Source: Paraburkholderia sp. BL9I2N2
GTDB lineage: Bacteria > Pseudomonadota > Gammaproteobacteria > Burkholderiales > Burkholderiaceae
DNA: 64,000 nucleotides
Direction of reading: 5' to 3'
Assembly (NCBI RefSeq): GCF_004339745.1
Contig: NZ_SMGP01000001.1
Location: 4,278,001 to 4,342,000 of the forward strand
Every line of letters starts with the position of its first letter. Position 1 is the first letter of the stretch. Of the stretch, positions 1-8,635 are shown piece after piece. Under the pieces are notes generated by a model. The model saw only the letters and a program-made list of their open reading frames with translations, was not told the DNA's origin and made no database searches. The position numbers and the translations under genes were made by a program.

Positions 1-128
1 GTGCGGCAAGGTGTCCGCGACATGATACCGGGACGATGCAGGCAGCGCCTTTTTCACGACAACGCGTCCGTCGGGGAATGCCTCGGGGCCGCGGATGCAA
101 ATATTTTTAAGAAATCTGCTAAGGGGAC

Positions 129-157
129 TTGGCAAGCCAAAAAAGTTACTGCATAAT
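129..157 (+). promoter_or_regulatory. Promoter of tRNA-Lys
   Basis: A sigma-70 type promoter lies just upstream of the tRNA. The -35 element TTGGCA is at 129-134, the spacer is 17 bp, and the -10 element CATAAT is at 152-157. The expected start of transcription is about 6-8 bases before the mature tRNA 5' end. This is read directly from the sequence and has not been tested. Confidence 0.6.
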
Positions 158-170
158 TTCGCTTCTGTTG

Positions 171-246
171 GGGGCGTTAGCTCAGTTGGTAGAGCAGCGG
201 ACTCTTAATCCGTAGGTCGAGTGTTCGAGTCACTCACGCCCCACCA
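171..246 (+). tRNA. tRNA-Lys (anticodon CUU)
   Basis: This is a 76-nt cloverleaf. The acceptor stem pairs GGGGCGT with ACGCCCC, followed by discriminator A and an encoded CCA. The D arm contains AGTTGG. The anticodon loop CTCTTAA gives anticodon CUU, which reads AAG (lysine). The T arm has the loop TTCGAGT flanked by GAGTG and CACTC. A promoter precedes it and a strong terminator follows, so it is a single-tRNA transcription unit. Confidence 0.95.
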
Positions 247-258
247 AAGATTCAAAGC

Positions 259-290
259 AAAAAGCCCGGTCCTTGTGACCGGGCTTTTTG
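259..290 (+). terminator. Rho-independent terminator after tRNA-Lys
   Basis: The hairpin AAGCCCGGTC / GACCGGGCTT has a short CTTGT-type loop and is followed directly by a T tract. It starts 13 bases after the tRNA CCA end and so closes the tRNA unit. Confidence 0.9.
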
Positions 291-417
291 CGTTCTGGGC
301 GCCAAGCAGCACTGTTTAGGCCGCCCCTTGCGCAGCCGGCTTCCGATATCGTGTCGGCTGGCATCGCCATCAACTCGATCGGCGCAAAGCTTTGGCTTCT
401 CAAGCAACGATAAAAAC

Positions 418-2283
418 ATGAACACAACCGACCGTCCTGCCCGCTCCCGCTCACTCTGGCGGCGGGCTTTGTCATGGGATCTCAACGACCCTCGCCTGAC
501 AGCCGCCGCGCGCGTGTGGGTGCCGATCCTATTCGGCTTGTGGTCGCTTTTTCTCGGCCAGGACCGCAATTGGGACGGCTTCAACTACCACCAGTACAAC
601 GGCTTCGCGTTCCTGTATGACAAGCTGCATACCGACTTCGCGGCGGCCGGTATGCAGACCTACTTCAATCCGATGCTCGATGTCTTCTACTACGCGTTGA
701 ATCGGGCTTTTCCCGCGCTGCTGGCGGGCTTCATCATGGGCGCGCTGCACGGCCTCAATTTCGTGCTGCTGCTGTCGATCATCCGGCGAACGCTGCCGGA
801 GCTCGCGCCCGAAGATGCGAACCGCACGCCTTTGCTGCTTGCCGCGGCGGGCATCCTGACGGCGAACTTTCTCTCCGGTTTGGGCAATTCCATGGGCGAC
901 GACACGACCACGCTATTCGTGCTCGCCTCACTGTTGCTCATCCTGCATCTGTGGGACAGGTTGACGACGTGGTCGGCTGCGGCCGCCGCGGCTCTGGTCG
1001 GCGCGGGGCTCATCGTCGGCCTGGGCATGGGACTCAAGCTGACCAATGCGCCGTTTGCTCTCGCCCTGTGCGCAGGGCTGCTGCTGTTACCGGAAAGTCC
1101 GTTCGCACGCGTGCGCGCCGCGTTCCTGTTCGGTGTTGGCGCGCTCGCCGGCTTGCTTGCTGCGAGCGGTTACTGGATGGCCGTGATGTGGCACACGTTC
1201 GGCAACCCGTTCTTTCCGCAGTTCAGCTCGATCTTCCCCAATCCGCTCACTCCGCCAAGCGGCGTCGCAGACCAATCGTGGCTGCCGAAAAGCGCGCTCG
1301 AATACGTTCTTTGGCCGTTCATATTTGCGCTCGATTCGAAGCGCGTCGGACAAGCGCGCCTGCATCAGATCATCTGGCCGATCGTGTACGTGCTGTTCTG
1401 GATGCTTGCCGCTACCCGGTTCGCGGAACTGGTGCGCAGACGGGTCCCATCGCGCCGATTGAATCTGCGAGCGGTCTACGTCATCACCTTCGTGGCGTTG
1501 GGCTACTTCCTGTGGATGATCGTTTTCAGCATCTACCGCTACGTCGTTCCGATCGAAACGCTGACTCCGCTCGTCGCGTATCTGCTGCTCAATCGGCTCT
1601 TGCCGTATCTGACCGCGCGGCGGGTGGCCGCATGGTTGCTTAGTGTCACGACGTTGGCTGTCGTGGCCGGCGGTGTCGAGACATGGGGGCACGAGCACTG
1701 GGCAAGGGCGGGCTACCGTGCCGACGTGCCCGCGCTCGACAGTCCGCAGAACACGACGGCGGTTATCGTCGGCGGGAATCCGCCTTGGGGTTGGATCGTG
1801 CAGTTCTTTCCCGCGTCGGTCGCGTTCACGCAGATCGACGGCAGCTTTCCGTTCTCTCCTCAGTTCGATCAGCACATAGCGGACATCGTGCGTTCTCGCG
1901 GTGGTCCTACATACGCGATCATCGAAGGCCGCTACAACTGGCGCGTCGACAACGTAGCGAAGATGGATCAGATCGCAGACGCTCTCGGCCTAACGGAAGG
2001 CGTGAAGGGCTGCAACGCGATGCAAGCTGCGCTTGATCGCCTGCACCTTCACGCGAGCCTGCGATGGACGCCCAACGCTACCGACAAGCGCGTGTGCCGG
2101 CTCGACATCCGGCAGGATGATGTGCGCGATGTGGCCGGCGAGAATGCCCAATTGATCGAACAGGCGCGACCCGCGTTAGAGCGGCATGGTTTCGCCATCG
2201 ACGCCGGCTCCTGCACCACTTACAGAGCCTATGTCGGCCAAGGCGTCTTCCCTTATCAGTGGTGCCGCATCACCCATCGCTAA
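418..2283 (+). CDS. Polytopic membrane protein, possible GT-C-type glycosyltransferase
   Basis: A 621-residue integral membrane protein with roughly ten hydrophobic segments between residues 30 and 450 and a soluble C-terminal part of about 170 residues. The first loop after the first membrane segment carries an acidic, aromatic cluster DRNWDGFNYHQYN (residues 49-61), and a later loop has GNSMGDD. An acidic motif in the first extracytoplasmic loop is typical of GT-C glycosyltransferases that use lipid-linked sugars, so a role in envelope glycan transfer is possible but is an inference. I chose the ATG at 418 because it gives a positively charged cytoplasmic N-terminus; the frame is open upstream to 328, where the residues look non-coding. 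It stands alone between the tRNA and the LysE gene. No confident family name can be given. Confidence 0.7.
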   Translation: MNTTDRPARSRSLWRRALSWDLNDPRLTAAARVWVPILFGLWSLFLGQDRNWDGFNYHQYNGFAFLYDKLHTDFAAAGMQTYFNPMLDVFYYALNRAFPALLAGFIMGALHGLNFVLLLSIIRRTLPELAPEDANRTPLLLAAAGILTANFLSGLGNSMGDDTTTLFVLASLLLILHLWDRLTTWSAAAAAALVGAGLIVGLGMGLKLTNAPFALALCAGLLLLPESPFARVRAAFLFGVGALAGLLAASGYWMAVMWHTFGNPFFPQFSSIFPNPLTPPSGVADQSWLPKSALEYVLWPFIFALDSKRVGQARLHQIIWPIVYVLFWMLAATRFAELVRRRVPSRRLNLRAVYVITFVALGYFLWMIVFSIYRYVVPIETLTPLVAYLLLNRLLPYLTARRVAAWLLSVTTLAVVAGGVETWGHEHWARAGYRADVPALDSPQNTTAVIVGGNPPWGWIVQFFPASVAFTQIDGSFPFSPQFDQHIADIVRSRGGPTYAIIEGRYNWRVDNVAKMDQIADALGLTEGVKGCNAMQAALDRLHLHASLRWTPNATDKRVCRLDIRQDDVRDVAGENAQLIEQARPALERHGFAIDAGSCTTYRAYVGQGVFPYQWCRITHR

Positions 2284-2408
2284 GGCGACGAGGCCCGGAA
2301 TCGCAACGATACGGGCCCGCCATAGCAATTTCCTTCAATACACCACGCCCCTTCGCCCGATACCGTTGACCGTCGCAAATCCTGCGCGCATCCGTATCGA
2401 GGCATCCG

Positions 2409-2996
2409 ATGACCGCTTTACTCTCCATGGCCGCCTTTGCGCTGGCCAGCTCGATTTCTCCGGGCCCGGTGAACATCGTCGCGCTCAGCGCCGGCGCCCA
2501 GCACGGGCTTGTCGCGAGCATGCGACATGTCACCGGCGCGACCGTCGGTTTCACCGTCCTGCTTCTGCTGATCGGCCTGGGACTGCATGAACTGCTCGCC
2601 CACTTCCCCAACCTGATCATCGTCGTCAAATGGGCGGGCGTGGGCTTCCTGCTCTATATGGCCTACAAACTCGCCGTCGACGACGGCCAACTCGGCGCCG
2701 ACAAACCGGCTCGTGGACCGTCGTTCGCTTATGGCGCGGCGATGCAATGGCTCAATCCGAAAGCCTGGCTCGCGTCGCTGGCCGGCATGGGCGCCTATGC
2801 AGCCGACGGCGACGGCAGGCTCGTCTGGCAATTCACCGTCGTGTACTTCGCGATCTGTTACGTGTCGATCGCCAGTTGGGCGTATGCCGGCACGTTCCTG
2901 CGCAAATACTTGCAGCAAGCGCGGCGCGTGAGGTTTTTCAATCGTGTGATGGCAGCATTGCTCGCGGCGAGTGCGCTTTATCTGCTTGTAGCGTGA
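2409..2996 (+). CDS. LysE/RhtB-family amino-acid exporter
   Basis: A 195-residue inner-membrane protein of the LysE/RhtB/ArgO exporter family, which moves amino acids or related metabolites out of the cytoplasm. The N-terminus has the family motif SISPGPVN in the first helix, and there are five to six hydrophobic helices over the whole length, normal for the family. A GAGG ribosome site sits about 8 bases before the ATG. An AraC-family regulator gene follows convergently with only 22 bases between the stops; such regulator/exporter pairs are often functionally linked. The substrate cannot be read from the sequence. Confidence 0.88.
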   Translation: MTALLSMAAFALASSISPGPVNIVALSAGAQHGLVASMRHVTGATVGFTVLLLLIGLGLHELLAHFPNLIIVVKWAGVGFLLYMAYKLAVDDGQLGADKPARGPSFAYGAAMQWLNPKAWLASLAGMGAYAADGDGRLVWQFTVVYFAICYVSIASWAYAGTFLRKYLQQARRVRFFNRVMAALLAASALYLLVA

Positions 2997-3018
2997 GGAC
3001 GCCGCGCAGCCCACGGAT

Positions 3019-3864
3019 TCAACTGCGATACTGCCCCGGCGTCGCCGCGACCAGCCGCTTGAAGATCCTCTGCAAATGCGCCTGGTCGGCAAAACCGGCG
3101 TCGAGCGCAACATCCGCGATCACGCGCCCGCGCCTGAGTTGCGCGCGGCTGTACTGAATACGCCGGTTGATCAGGTAAGCGTGCGGCGTCATGCCGTAGC
3201 GTTGCTTGAAAGCGCGAATCAGATGCGACGCGGACAGATCAGCCGCCTCGCAAATATCCTCCAGCTTCAGCGACCGCGTGCAGTTTTCAGCGATGAATTC
3301 GGCTGCGCGCGTGAGCTGGCGGCTCGCGTCGTGATCCGGCAAGACCGCCGGATTCAGCTTGTTTTGTACTTCGGAGAAAAAGGTGATGGCCGCGCTTTGC
3401 TTGCGCAATGTGTCGGTGTCATCGTCGACGAGAATCGCATGCAGCCGGTTTAATCCGTCGAACAATTCCGCGTCCGTGGACATGGTCTGCGAGAACGCGC
3501 GAAACGCGTGGTTCTCGCCGAAACCCAACTCGTGTTGCAGGCCCGTGAGCCATGCCACGTCGACATGCATCATGCGATATGACCAGCGCTCGTCAGCAAC
3601 GGGATTGCACGCATGCACGTCGTCGGGGTTCATCATGACGACTGCGCCTGCGCCGATCCATTCACGCGCGTGGCGGTTCAGATACTCGCTACGTCCACCC
3701 GTGACGGCGCCGATCGAAAACGTTTCGTGCGAGTGTTTGGCGTAGCAGACGTCGCGACCGTCTTCAATGGAGCGCACCTCGATAAACGGCAACGTATCAT
3801 CGCGCCAGAACTGCGGCGCGGAAGCGCTTTTCGCTCGAAGTGCCGCCTCCGTGATCTCGTTCAT
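3019..3864 (-). CDS. AraC-family transcriptional regulator
   Basis: A 281-residue regulator with an N-terminal cupin-like sensing half (residues about 25-160) and a C-terminal AraC double helix-turn-helix (about 180-281). The second helix-turn-helix region shows the usual pattern ending VALDAGFADQAHLQRIFKR. It lies tail to tail with the LysE-type exporter gene, so it may control that exporter in response to an amino acid. That link is inferred from position only. Confidence 0.88.
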   Translation of the reverse strand: MNEITEAALRAKSASAPQFWRDDTLPFIEVRSIEDGRDVCYAKHSHETFSIGAVTGGRSEYLNRHAREWIGAGAVVMMNPDDVHACNPVADERWSYRMMHVDVAWLTGLQHELGFGENHAFRAFSQTMSTDAELFDGLNRLHAILVDDDTDTLRKQSAAITFFSEVQNKLNPAVLPDHDASRQLTRAAEFIAENCTRSLKLEDICEAADLSASHLIRAFKQRYGMTPHAYLINRRIQYSRAQLRRGRVIADVALDAGFADQAHLQRIFKRLVAATPGQYRS

Positions 3865-3996
3865 CCGCGCGTTCTCCGATGGTTGCGTCGACCTCGCCGC
3901 AGCAAGGCCTACGTATCGTAGCTGTCAAACGCACCATCAACAAGCGGACTTACGAGCAACCTGGATATCGCGGCGCGTGCGGACACGCGCGACAAA

Positions 3997-4785
3997 TTAC
4001 TTCGCCGTCACGTCGATGTTGCCAAGATATTTCGTGGCCAGCGTCTTCACCGTGCCATCGGCCTGCACCTTCGCGATCGCCGCATTCAGGCGGTCACGCA
4101 GCGCCGTATCGCCCTTGCGAATCCCGTATGCAATGCCGCTGCCGAGAATCTTGTCGTCGCGCACCGGTTCACCCACGAAGGCGTAACCACTGCCGCTCGG
4201 CTTCGATAGAAAACCTGTCTGGCCGGCCGGCGCCAGCACGAGCGTCGCGTCGAGACGGCCCGCCACGAGATCTGTATAAACCTGGTTCTGGTCCTGATAC
4301 GGCACGACGCTCACGCCCGCCGATTCCCAATGCGTCTTCGCGAAGGTTTCCTGAATCGACGCCTGCAATACACCCACGCGCTTGCCCTTCAGCGAGGCCG
4401 GCGTCGGCAGCAGACCGCTGTCGCGTTTGGCGATCAACTGCGTCGGCACGCGATACACGACGGTGGTGAAATCGATCGCCTGACGGCGTTGTTCGGTCGC
4501 GTTCATCGCCGAATTGATCGCGTCGAACTTGCGGCCTTGCAGCGCGGGAATCAGCCCGTCGAACGAGGTCTCGACCCATTTGCACGTCATCTTCGCGGCG
4601 ACGCAAACCGCGTTGCCGACATCGATATCCAGACCCTGCAACTCACCGTTCGGGCCTTTCGATTCGAATGGCGGATATTGCGCTTCGAGGCCGAAACGCA
4701 ACGTATCGGCAGCGCTTGCACCCGACGACGCCGCGAACGATGCGAACACACAGGCCAGCGCCAAAAGAGGCTTGAGCAATTTCAT
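3997..4785 (-). CDS. Periplasmic amino-acid-binding protein of an ABC transporter
   Basis: A 262-residue family-3 solute-binding protein of the lysine/arginine/ornithine/histidine-binding type. The first ~24 residues form a Sec signal peptide ending ASA-A, and the mature protein starts with the family pattern LRFGLEAQYPPFES followed by LQGLDIDVGNAVC. I chose the ATG at 4785 because it gives the signal peptide directly; the frame continues upstream to 4860 without adding credible protein. No permease or ATPase genes lie beside it, so it must serve a transporter encoded elsewhere. The next gene upstream in the same direction is an aminotransferase, which suggests amino-acid catabolism. The ligand is likely a basic or polar amino acid. 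Confidence 0.88.
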   Translation of the reverse strand: MKLLKPLLALACVFASFAASSGASAADTLRFGLEAQYPPFESKGPNGELQGLDIDVGNAVCVAAKMTCKWVETSFDGLIPALQGRKFDAINSAMNATEQRRQAIDFTTVVYRVPTQLIAKRDSGLLPTPASLKGKRVGVLQASIQETFAKTHWESAGVSVVPYQDQNQVYTDLVAGRLDATLVLAPAGQTGFLSKPSGSGYAFVGEPVRDDKILGSGIAYGIRKGDTALRDRLNAAIAKVQADGTVKTLATKYLGNIDVTAK

Positions 4786-4907
4786 AGCAGATCCCTGTCC
4801 CTTCGAATTTGTTGTCACGCCGTCCCGCGGCGCGCTGATGCGTGCCCGCGCGACGATCATACTGCGTTCAAAAATGCAGCCGTCGCGTGTTGCCGCTGCC
4901 TATCCGA

Positions 4908-6062
4908 TCAGATCTCGCAGAGACGCCGCGCGCCTTCGATCAAGGTCGCATCGTCCTTCGAGAAGCTCAGGCGGATCAAGCCGGAGTCCGTACCGTCGGT
5001 ATAAAACGCCGACAGCGGAATGGTCGCGACACGTGCGTCGCGAATCAGCCGCAGCACGAAATCGCTGTCGCTTTCCTCGGAGAAACCACGAAAACGCGCG
5101 AGCATGAAGAAGCTGCCTTCGCTCGGCAACAACTCGAAGCGCGAATCGCGCAGTGCCTCGGTGAGCAGATCGCGCTTCTTCTGATAGAACGCGGACAAGC
5201 CGAGATAGCTCTCGCGATTGGCCAATGCGTCGACAAACGCGTATTGCATCGGCGTATCGGCGGAAAACACCATGAACTGATGGACTTTGCGAATCTCGTC
5301 CATCAACGCCGCGGGCGCGAGGCAATAGCCGACGCGCCAGCCGGTTACGTGATACGACTTGCCGAACGACGAGACGATCACGCTGCGTTCCGCGAGTTCG
5401 GAATGACACGCCATGCTTTGATGCTTTGCGCCGTCGAACACCACGTGCTCGTACACCTCATCGGCGAGAATCACGATATCGGTGTTGCGCGTAATGGCCT
5501 TCAGGCGCTCGACGTCGGCTTCGCTGAAAACGGTCGCAGTCGGATTGTGCGGGGTGTTGATGATGATCATGCGGGTCTTCGGCGTGATCGCGGCAGCGAC
5601 CTCGTCCCAGTTCACGCGGAAGTCGCTCAAGGACAGCTTGATCGCAACCGGCGTGGCGCCTTGCAGCCGCACGATCGGACCGTAGCTGTCGAATGAGGGC
5701 TCGAAGTAGATCACTTCATCGCCGGGATGCACCAGTGCGCTGATCGTCGAATACAGCCCTTCGCTCGCGCTGGCGATCACGGTGACTTCGCTGGCCGGGT
5801 CGTAGCGCACGCCGTACAGCGTGGCGACCTTGTCGGCGAGCGCTTCGCGCAAGGCGGCGATGCCGGCCATCGGCGCGTACTGGTTATGACCGGCGCGCAT
5901 GGCTTGAGCGACGCCATCGATCAGTTTGGCGTCCGGCGCGAAATTCGGCGCGCCTTGCGACAGATTCAGCGCATCGTGCTGAGCGGCCAGCTGGCCGATC
6001 ACGGTAAAAATCGTCGTGCCTACGTCAGGCAACTTCGAGCGGGCTTGCGTGGCGCTCTGCAT
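4908..6062 (-). CDS. ybdL: PLP-dependent aminotransferase, methionine aminotransferase (YbdL) type
   Basis: A 384-residue class I/II aminotransferase that closely follows E. coli YbdL: the opening SKLPDVGTTIFTVIG, then LNLSQGAPNF, NQYAPMAGIAALREA, NTPHNPTATV, DEVYEHVVFD and the PLP-binding lysine K235 in SSFGKSYHVTGW. YbdL prefers methionine and aromatic amino acids with 2-oxo acids. The same fold covers kynurenine aminotransferases, so substrate choice is not certain. Length is normal and the C-terminus is intact. A purine-rich GGAGAAAGGGAGAAAG tract precedes the ATG at 6062. The periplasmic binding protein gene lies downstream on the same strand. Confidence 0.87.
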   Translation of the reverse strand: MQSATQARSKLPDVGTTIFTVIGQLAAQHDALNLSQGAPNFAPDAKLIDGVAQAMRAGHNQYAPMAGIAALREALADKVATLYGVRYDPASEVTVIASASEGLYSTISALVHPGDEVIYFEPSFDSYGPIVRLQGATPVAIKLSLSDFRVNWDEVAAAITPKTRMIIINTPHNPTATVFSEADVERLKAITRNTDIVILADEVYEHVVFDGAKHQSMACHSELAERSVIVSSFGKSYHVTGWRVGYCLAPAALMDEIRKVHQFMVFSADTPMQYAFVDALANRESYLGLSAFYQKKRDLLTEALRDSRFELLPSEGSFFMLARFRGFSEESDSDFVLRLIRDARVATIPLSAFYTDGTDSGLIRLSFSKDDATLIEGARRLCEI

Positions 6063-6362
6063 AAGGCTTTCTCCCTTTCTCCATCCGGTAGCGAATTCAT
6101 GGAACGGCCAGCTGCGCGGCGGTCCCTTCCGGTTTGGTGATTAGGCATCAGCCAAAGAACCGTCACAATCGAAACTTTGTCATGCGCGGCATGCATTTAC
6201 GTCATGGCTCACGCGAAGGCGCGCCGCCACGGGCAAAGCCGGTCAGATCGGCACTTTCGGGGAAGAAACGAGGCTGCGTAAGGAACGCGGAAAACTGTGA
6301 GGTATGACGTAATGTGATGCGGCCGGACTCGAGCGGGCGCTCGCGACCGGCCTCGCCGTCTA
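6063..6362. other. Intergenic region between ybdL-like and dbpA genes
   Basis: About 300 bases without a gene. The end nearest the aminotransferase carries its purine-rich ribosome site. A strong GC hairpin at 6321-6352 (GGCCGG...CCGGCC with an inner GAGCG/CGCTC) lies just downstream of the helicase stop but lacks a T run, so it could be a weak terminator. No promoter could be called with confidence. Confidence 0.5.
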
Positions 6363-7766
6363 TCAGGCCTCGTCCATCAGGCGAACTTTGACCTTCTTGC
6401 CCTTCACCTTGCCGGCGCTGAGCTTGCGCAACGCTTCACGCGCGACACTGCGCTCCACCGCCACATAAGTGGACATTTCCGTCACGTTGATCTTGCCGAT
6501 CTGCGAGCCGGCGAAACCCGCCTCGCCGGTCAGCGCGCCGAGCACGTCACCGGGACGGATCTTTTCCTTGCGGCCGCCGAGAATCTGCAGCGTTTCCATG
6601 GGCGGCAACAGTCGCTCATTGCTCGCCGCCGTGAGTTCGGACAGCTTGTGCCATTCGACCTCGCGCTTTTGCGCCTGTTCGAGACTGCCGACACGGCCCA
6701 TCTCGTTCATGCTTGCCAGACTCAGCGCCCAGCCGTCCTGATCGGCGCGGCCCGTGCGGCCGATCCGGTGGACGTGCACTTCCGGATCCGGCGTCACGTC
6801 GACGTTGATCACGGCTTCGAGTTGCGCGATGTCGAGACCGCGCGCGGCGACGTCGGTGGCCACCAGCACCGAGCAGCTGCGGTTGGCGAATTGGATCAGC
6901 ACCTGATCGCGTTCACGCTGGTCGAGTTCGCCATGCAGCGCGAGCGCATGGAAACCCTGTGCGCGCAGCACGTCGAGCAGATCGCGGCATTGCTGCTTGG
7001 TGTTGCAGAACGCCAGCGTACTCACCGGACGATAGTGATTCAGCAGCAGACCGACGGCATGCAGCCGTCCGTCTTCGGTCACTTCATAGAAGCGCTGACG
7101 AATCTTGGTGTTGTCGTGCCGCTCGGCGAGCTTCACTTCCTTCGGATTGCGCAGGAACTGCTGGCTCAGTTTGACGATGCCTTCGGGATACGTCGCCGAA
7201 AACAGCAGCGTCTGACGTTCTTTCGGGCATTGCTTCACGACGGTCGCGATATCGTCGAAGAAACCCATATCGAGCATGCGGTCCGCTTCGTCGAGCACCA
7301 GCGTATTGAGCGACTGCAGCGGCAGGCTGCCGCGCTCGAGGTGATCCATGATGCGGCCCGGCGTGCCGACCACGATGTGCGCACCGTGTTCGAGACTCGC
7401 AGTTTGCGGACGCATCGGCGTGCCGCCGCACAGCGTCAGCACCTTGATGTTTTCTTCGGCGCGCGCGAGACGGCGGATTTCCTGCGTGACCTGGTCGGCC
7501 AGTTCGCGCGTGGGGCAGAGCACCATCGCCTGCACGGCGAAGTTGCGCACGTCGAGGCGCGCCAGCAGCGCGAGCGAAAACGCCGCGGTCTTGCCGCTGC
7601 CGGTTTTCGCCTGGGCGATCAGATCGTGGCCGGCGAGCGCGATCGGCAGGCTCGCGGCCTGAATCGGCGTCATCTCGACGTAGCCGAGCTGCGTCAGGTT
7701 GGCGAGCGTCGCGGGCGGCAGCGCTAGCTGGCTGAACGGCGCGCCGGCGGTAGTGGGACTGTTCAT
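6363..7766 (-). CDS. dbpA: DEAD-box RNA helicase, DbpA type
   Basis: A 467-residue ATP-dependent RNA helicase. The order of parts is the Q motif (MTPIQAASLP), Walker A AKTGSGKT (about residues 53-60), PTRELADQ, the DEAD box in VLDEADRMLDMGFF, the SAT motif, the helicase C domain with VATDVAARGLD and HRIGRTGRA, and a C-terminal DbpA-type RNA-binding domain over the last ~75 residues. DbpA is known to act in late assembly of the 50S subunit by binding hairpin 92 of 23S rRNA. The ATG at 7766 was preferred over an upstream start at 7784 because the six extra residues are not typical of the family. It is apparently monocistronic, with a small zinc-ribbon gene just upstream. Confidence 0.92.
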   Translation of the reverse strand: MNSPTTAGAPFSQLALPPATLANLTQLGYVEMTPIQAASLPIALAGHDLIAQAKTGSGKTAAFSLALLARLDVRNFAVQAMVLCPTRELADQVTQEIRRLARAEENIKVLTLCGGTPMRPQTASLEHGAHIVVGTPGRIMDHLERGSLPLQSLNTLVLDEADRMLDMGFFDDIATVVKQCPKERQTLLFSATYPEGIVKLSQQFLRNPKEVKLAERHDNTKIRQRFYEVTEDGRLHAVGLLLNHYRPVSTLAFCNTKQQCRDLLDVLRAQGFHALALHGELDQRERDQVLIQFANRSCSVLVATDVAARGLDIAQLEAVINVDVTPDPEVHVHRIGRTGRADQDGWALSLASMNEMGRVGSLEQAQKREVEWHKLSELTAASNERLLPPMETLQILGGRKEKIRPGDVLGALTGEAGFAGSQIGKINVTEMSTYVAVERSVAREALRKLSAGKVKGKKVKVRLMDEA

Positions 7767-7821
7767 AAGGGTGATGGCTCGCAATCGGATAAAGCGGCTA
7801 AGGCGGCAAAGGGCAAGAGAC

Positions 7822-8022
7822 TTATTCGGCTATGGGGCCGGTGTCAGGACGGCCTTCCATCTGCTCGTACAGCACCGAGCCATCGTCGCCGTCAAAACGC
7901 TCGACGTAATTGCGCGCGCCGCACATCGGACAACGGAACAGGAGGCCCTGTCCTTCGTTCTTGATGACGACGTCCGATTGCTCCCACTGCGCCTGGCAGG
8001 ACTGGTTTCTACAGGTAAACAC
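7822..8022 (-). CDS. Small zinc-ribbon protein
   Basis: A 66-residue cytoplasmic protein with four cysteines arranged as a zinc ribbon (C4, C9, C31 and C34; the second knuckle is CPMC). The rest is acidic and has no other recognisable feature. Proteins of this shape are common as unnamed small genes in Burkholderia relatives. It lies 55 bases upstream of the helicase gene on the same strand and could be cotranscribed with it. Function unknown. Confidence 0.65.
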   Translation of the reverse strand: MFTCRNQSCQAQWEQSDVVIKNEGQGLLFRCPMCGARNYVERFDGDDGSVLYEQMEGRPDTGPIAE

Positions 8023-8124
8023 GTTGATTCTCCAACTGGATTCGATTGCTTATCCGGCGAGCCGCACGAACGGCCCGGCCGTGAATGGGACGGTTGCTGC
8101 CAAACTGGCGACGGCTAGAGCACG

Positions 8125-8556
8125 TCAACCCAGATGCGTATGCCGCGCACGCGGCGCGCTCACATCCATGTCGGTGAGACCCTGCACGATGCCGCAGTCT
8201 TCCACGGCCTGTTCGCCGTGGCATTGCTCGCGCAAGGTGGTCAATTGCGCTTTCAACTGCTTCAGTTCGTCGATGCGCGTGTCGACGTGCGCAATGTGCT
8301 CGTCGATCAAGGCATTGATGCCGCCGCAGCCGTCCGCCGGTGCGTCGGTTAGACGCAGCAGCGCACGGATTTCGTCGTGGGTCATGTCGAGCGCGCGGCA
8401 ATTACGGATGAAACGCAGCCGTTCGACGTGCTTCGCCGTGTAACTGCGATAATTGGCCTCGGTGCGCTCCGCTTCGGGCAACAAGCCCTCTTTTTCGTAG
8501 AAACGGATGGTTTCGGTCGTGCAATGGGCGATTTTCGCCAATTCGCCGATTTTCAT
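8125..8556 (-). CDS. cadR: MerR-family Cd(II)/Pb(II)-responsive regulator CadR
   Basis: A 143-residue MerR-type activator. The N-terminal winged helix-turn-helix begins MKIGELAKIAHCTTETIRFY, almost word for word the CadR/PbrR pattern, followed by the dimerisation helix. Three cysteines, C77, C112 and C121, match the CadR metal-binding triad; the His-bearing tail HTHLG is also typical. The ATG at 8556 is the family start, although the frame stays open upstream. It is divergent from the metal ATPase gene, and the shared intergenic region holds a promoter with an over-long spacer of the kind that MerR proteins untwist when metal-bound. Confidence 0.94.
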   Translation of the reverse strand: MKIGELAKIAHCTTETIRFYEKEGLLPEAERTEANYRSYTAKHVERLRFIRNCRALDMTHDEIRALLRLTDAPADGCGGINALIDEHIAHVDTRIDELKQLKAQLTTLREQCHGEQAVEDCGIVQGLTDMDVSAPRARHTHLG

Positions 8557-8576
8557 GGACCCTCCGGATGGCGGCC

Positions 8577-8608
8577 TTGACCTTGTAGTGGCTTCAGGGT
8601 GTTTACTA
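8577..8608 (+). promoter_or_regulatory. CadR-controlled promoter of the metal ATPase gene
   Basis: The -35 element TTGACC (8577-8582) and the -10-like TTACTA (8603-8608) are separated by a 20-bp spacer. This is the hallmark of promoters controlled by MerR-family activators. An imperfect dyad, ACCTTG...CAGGGT, lies between the elements and is the expected CadR operator. Confidence 0.8.
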
Positions 8609-8635
8609 GACCACAAATCGAACCAGGAAGCCACC

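Noticed and set aside
6321..6352. GC hairpin after dbpA as a firm terminator
   Set aside because: The stem is strong but there is no T run on the relevant strand.
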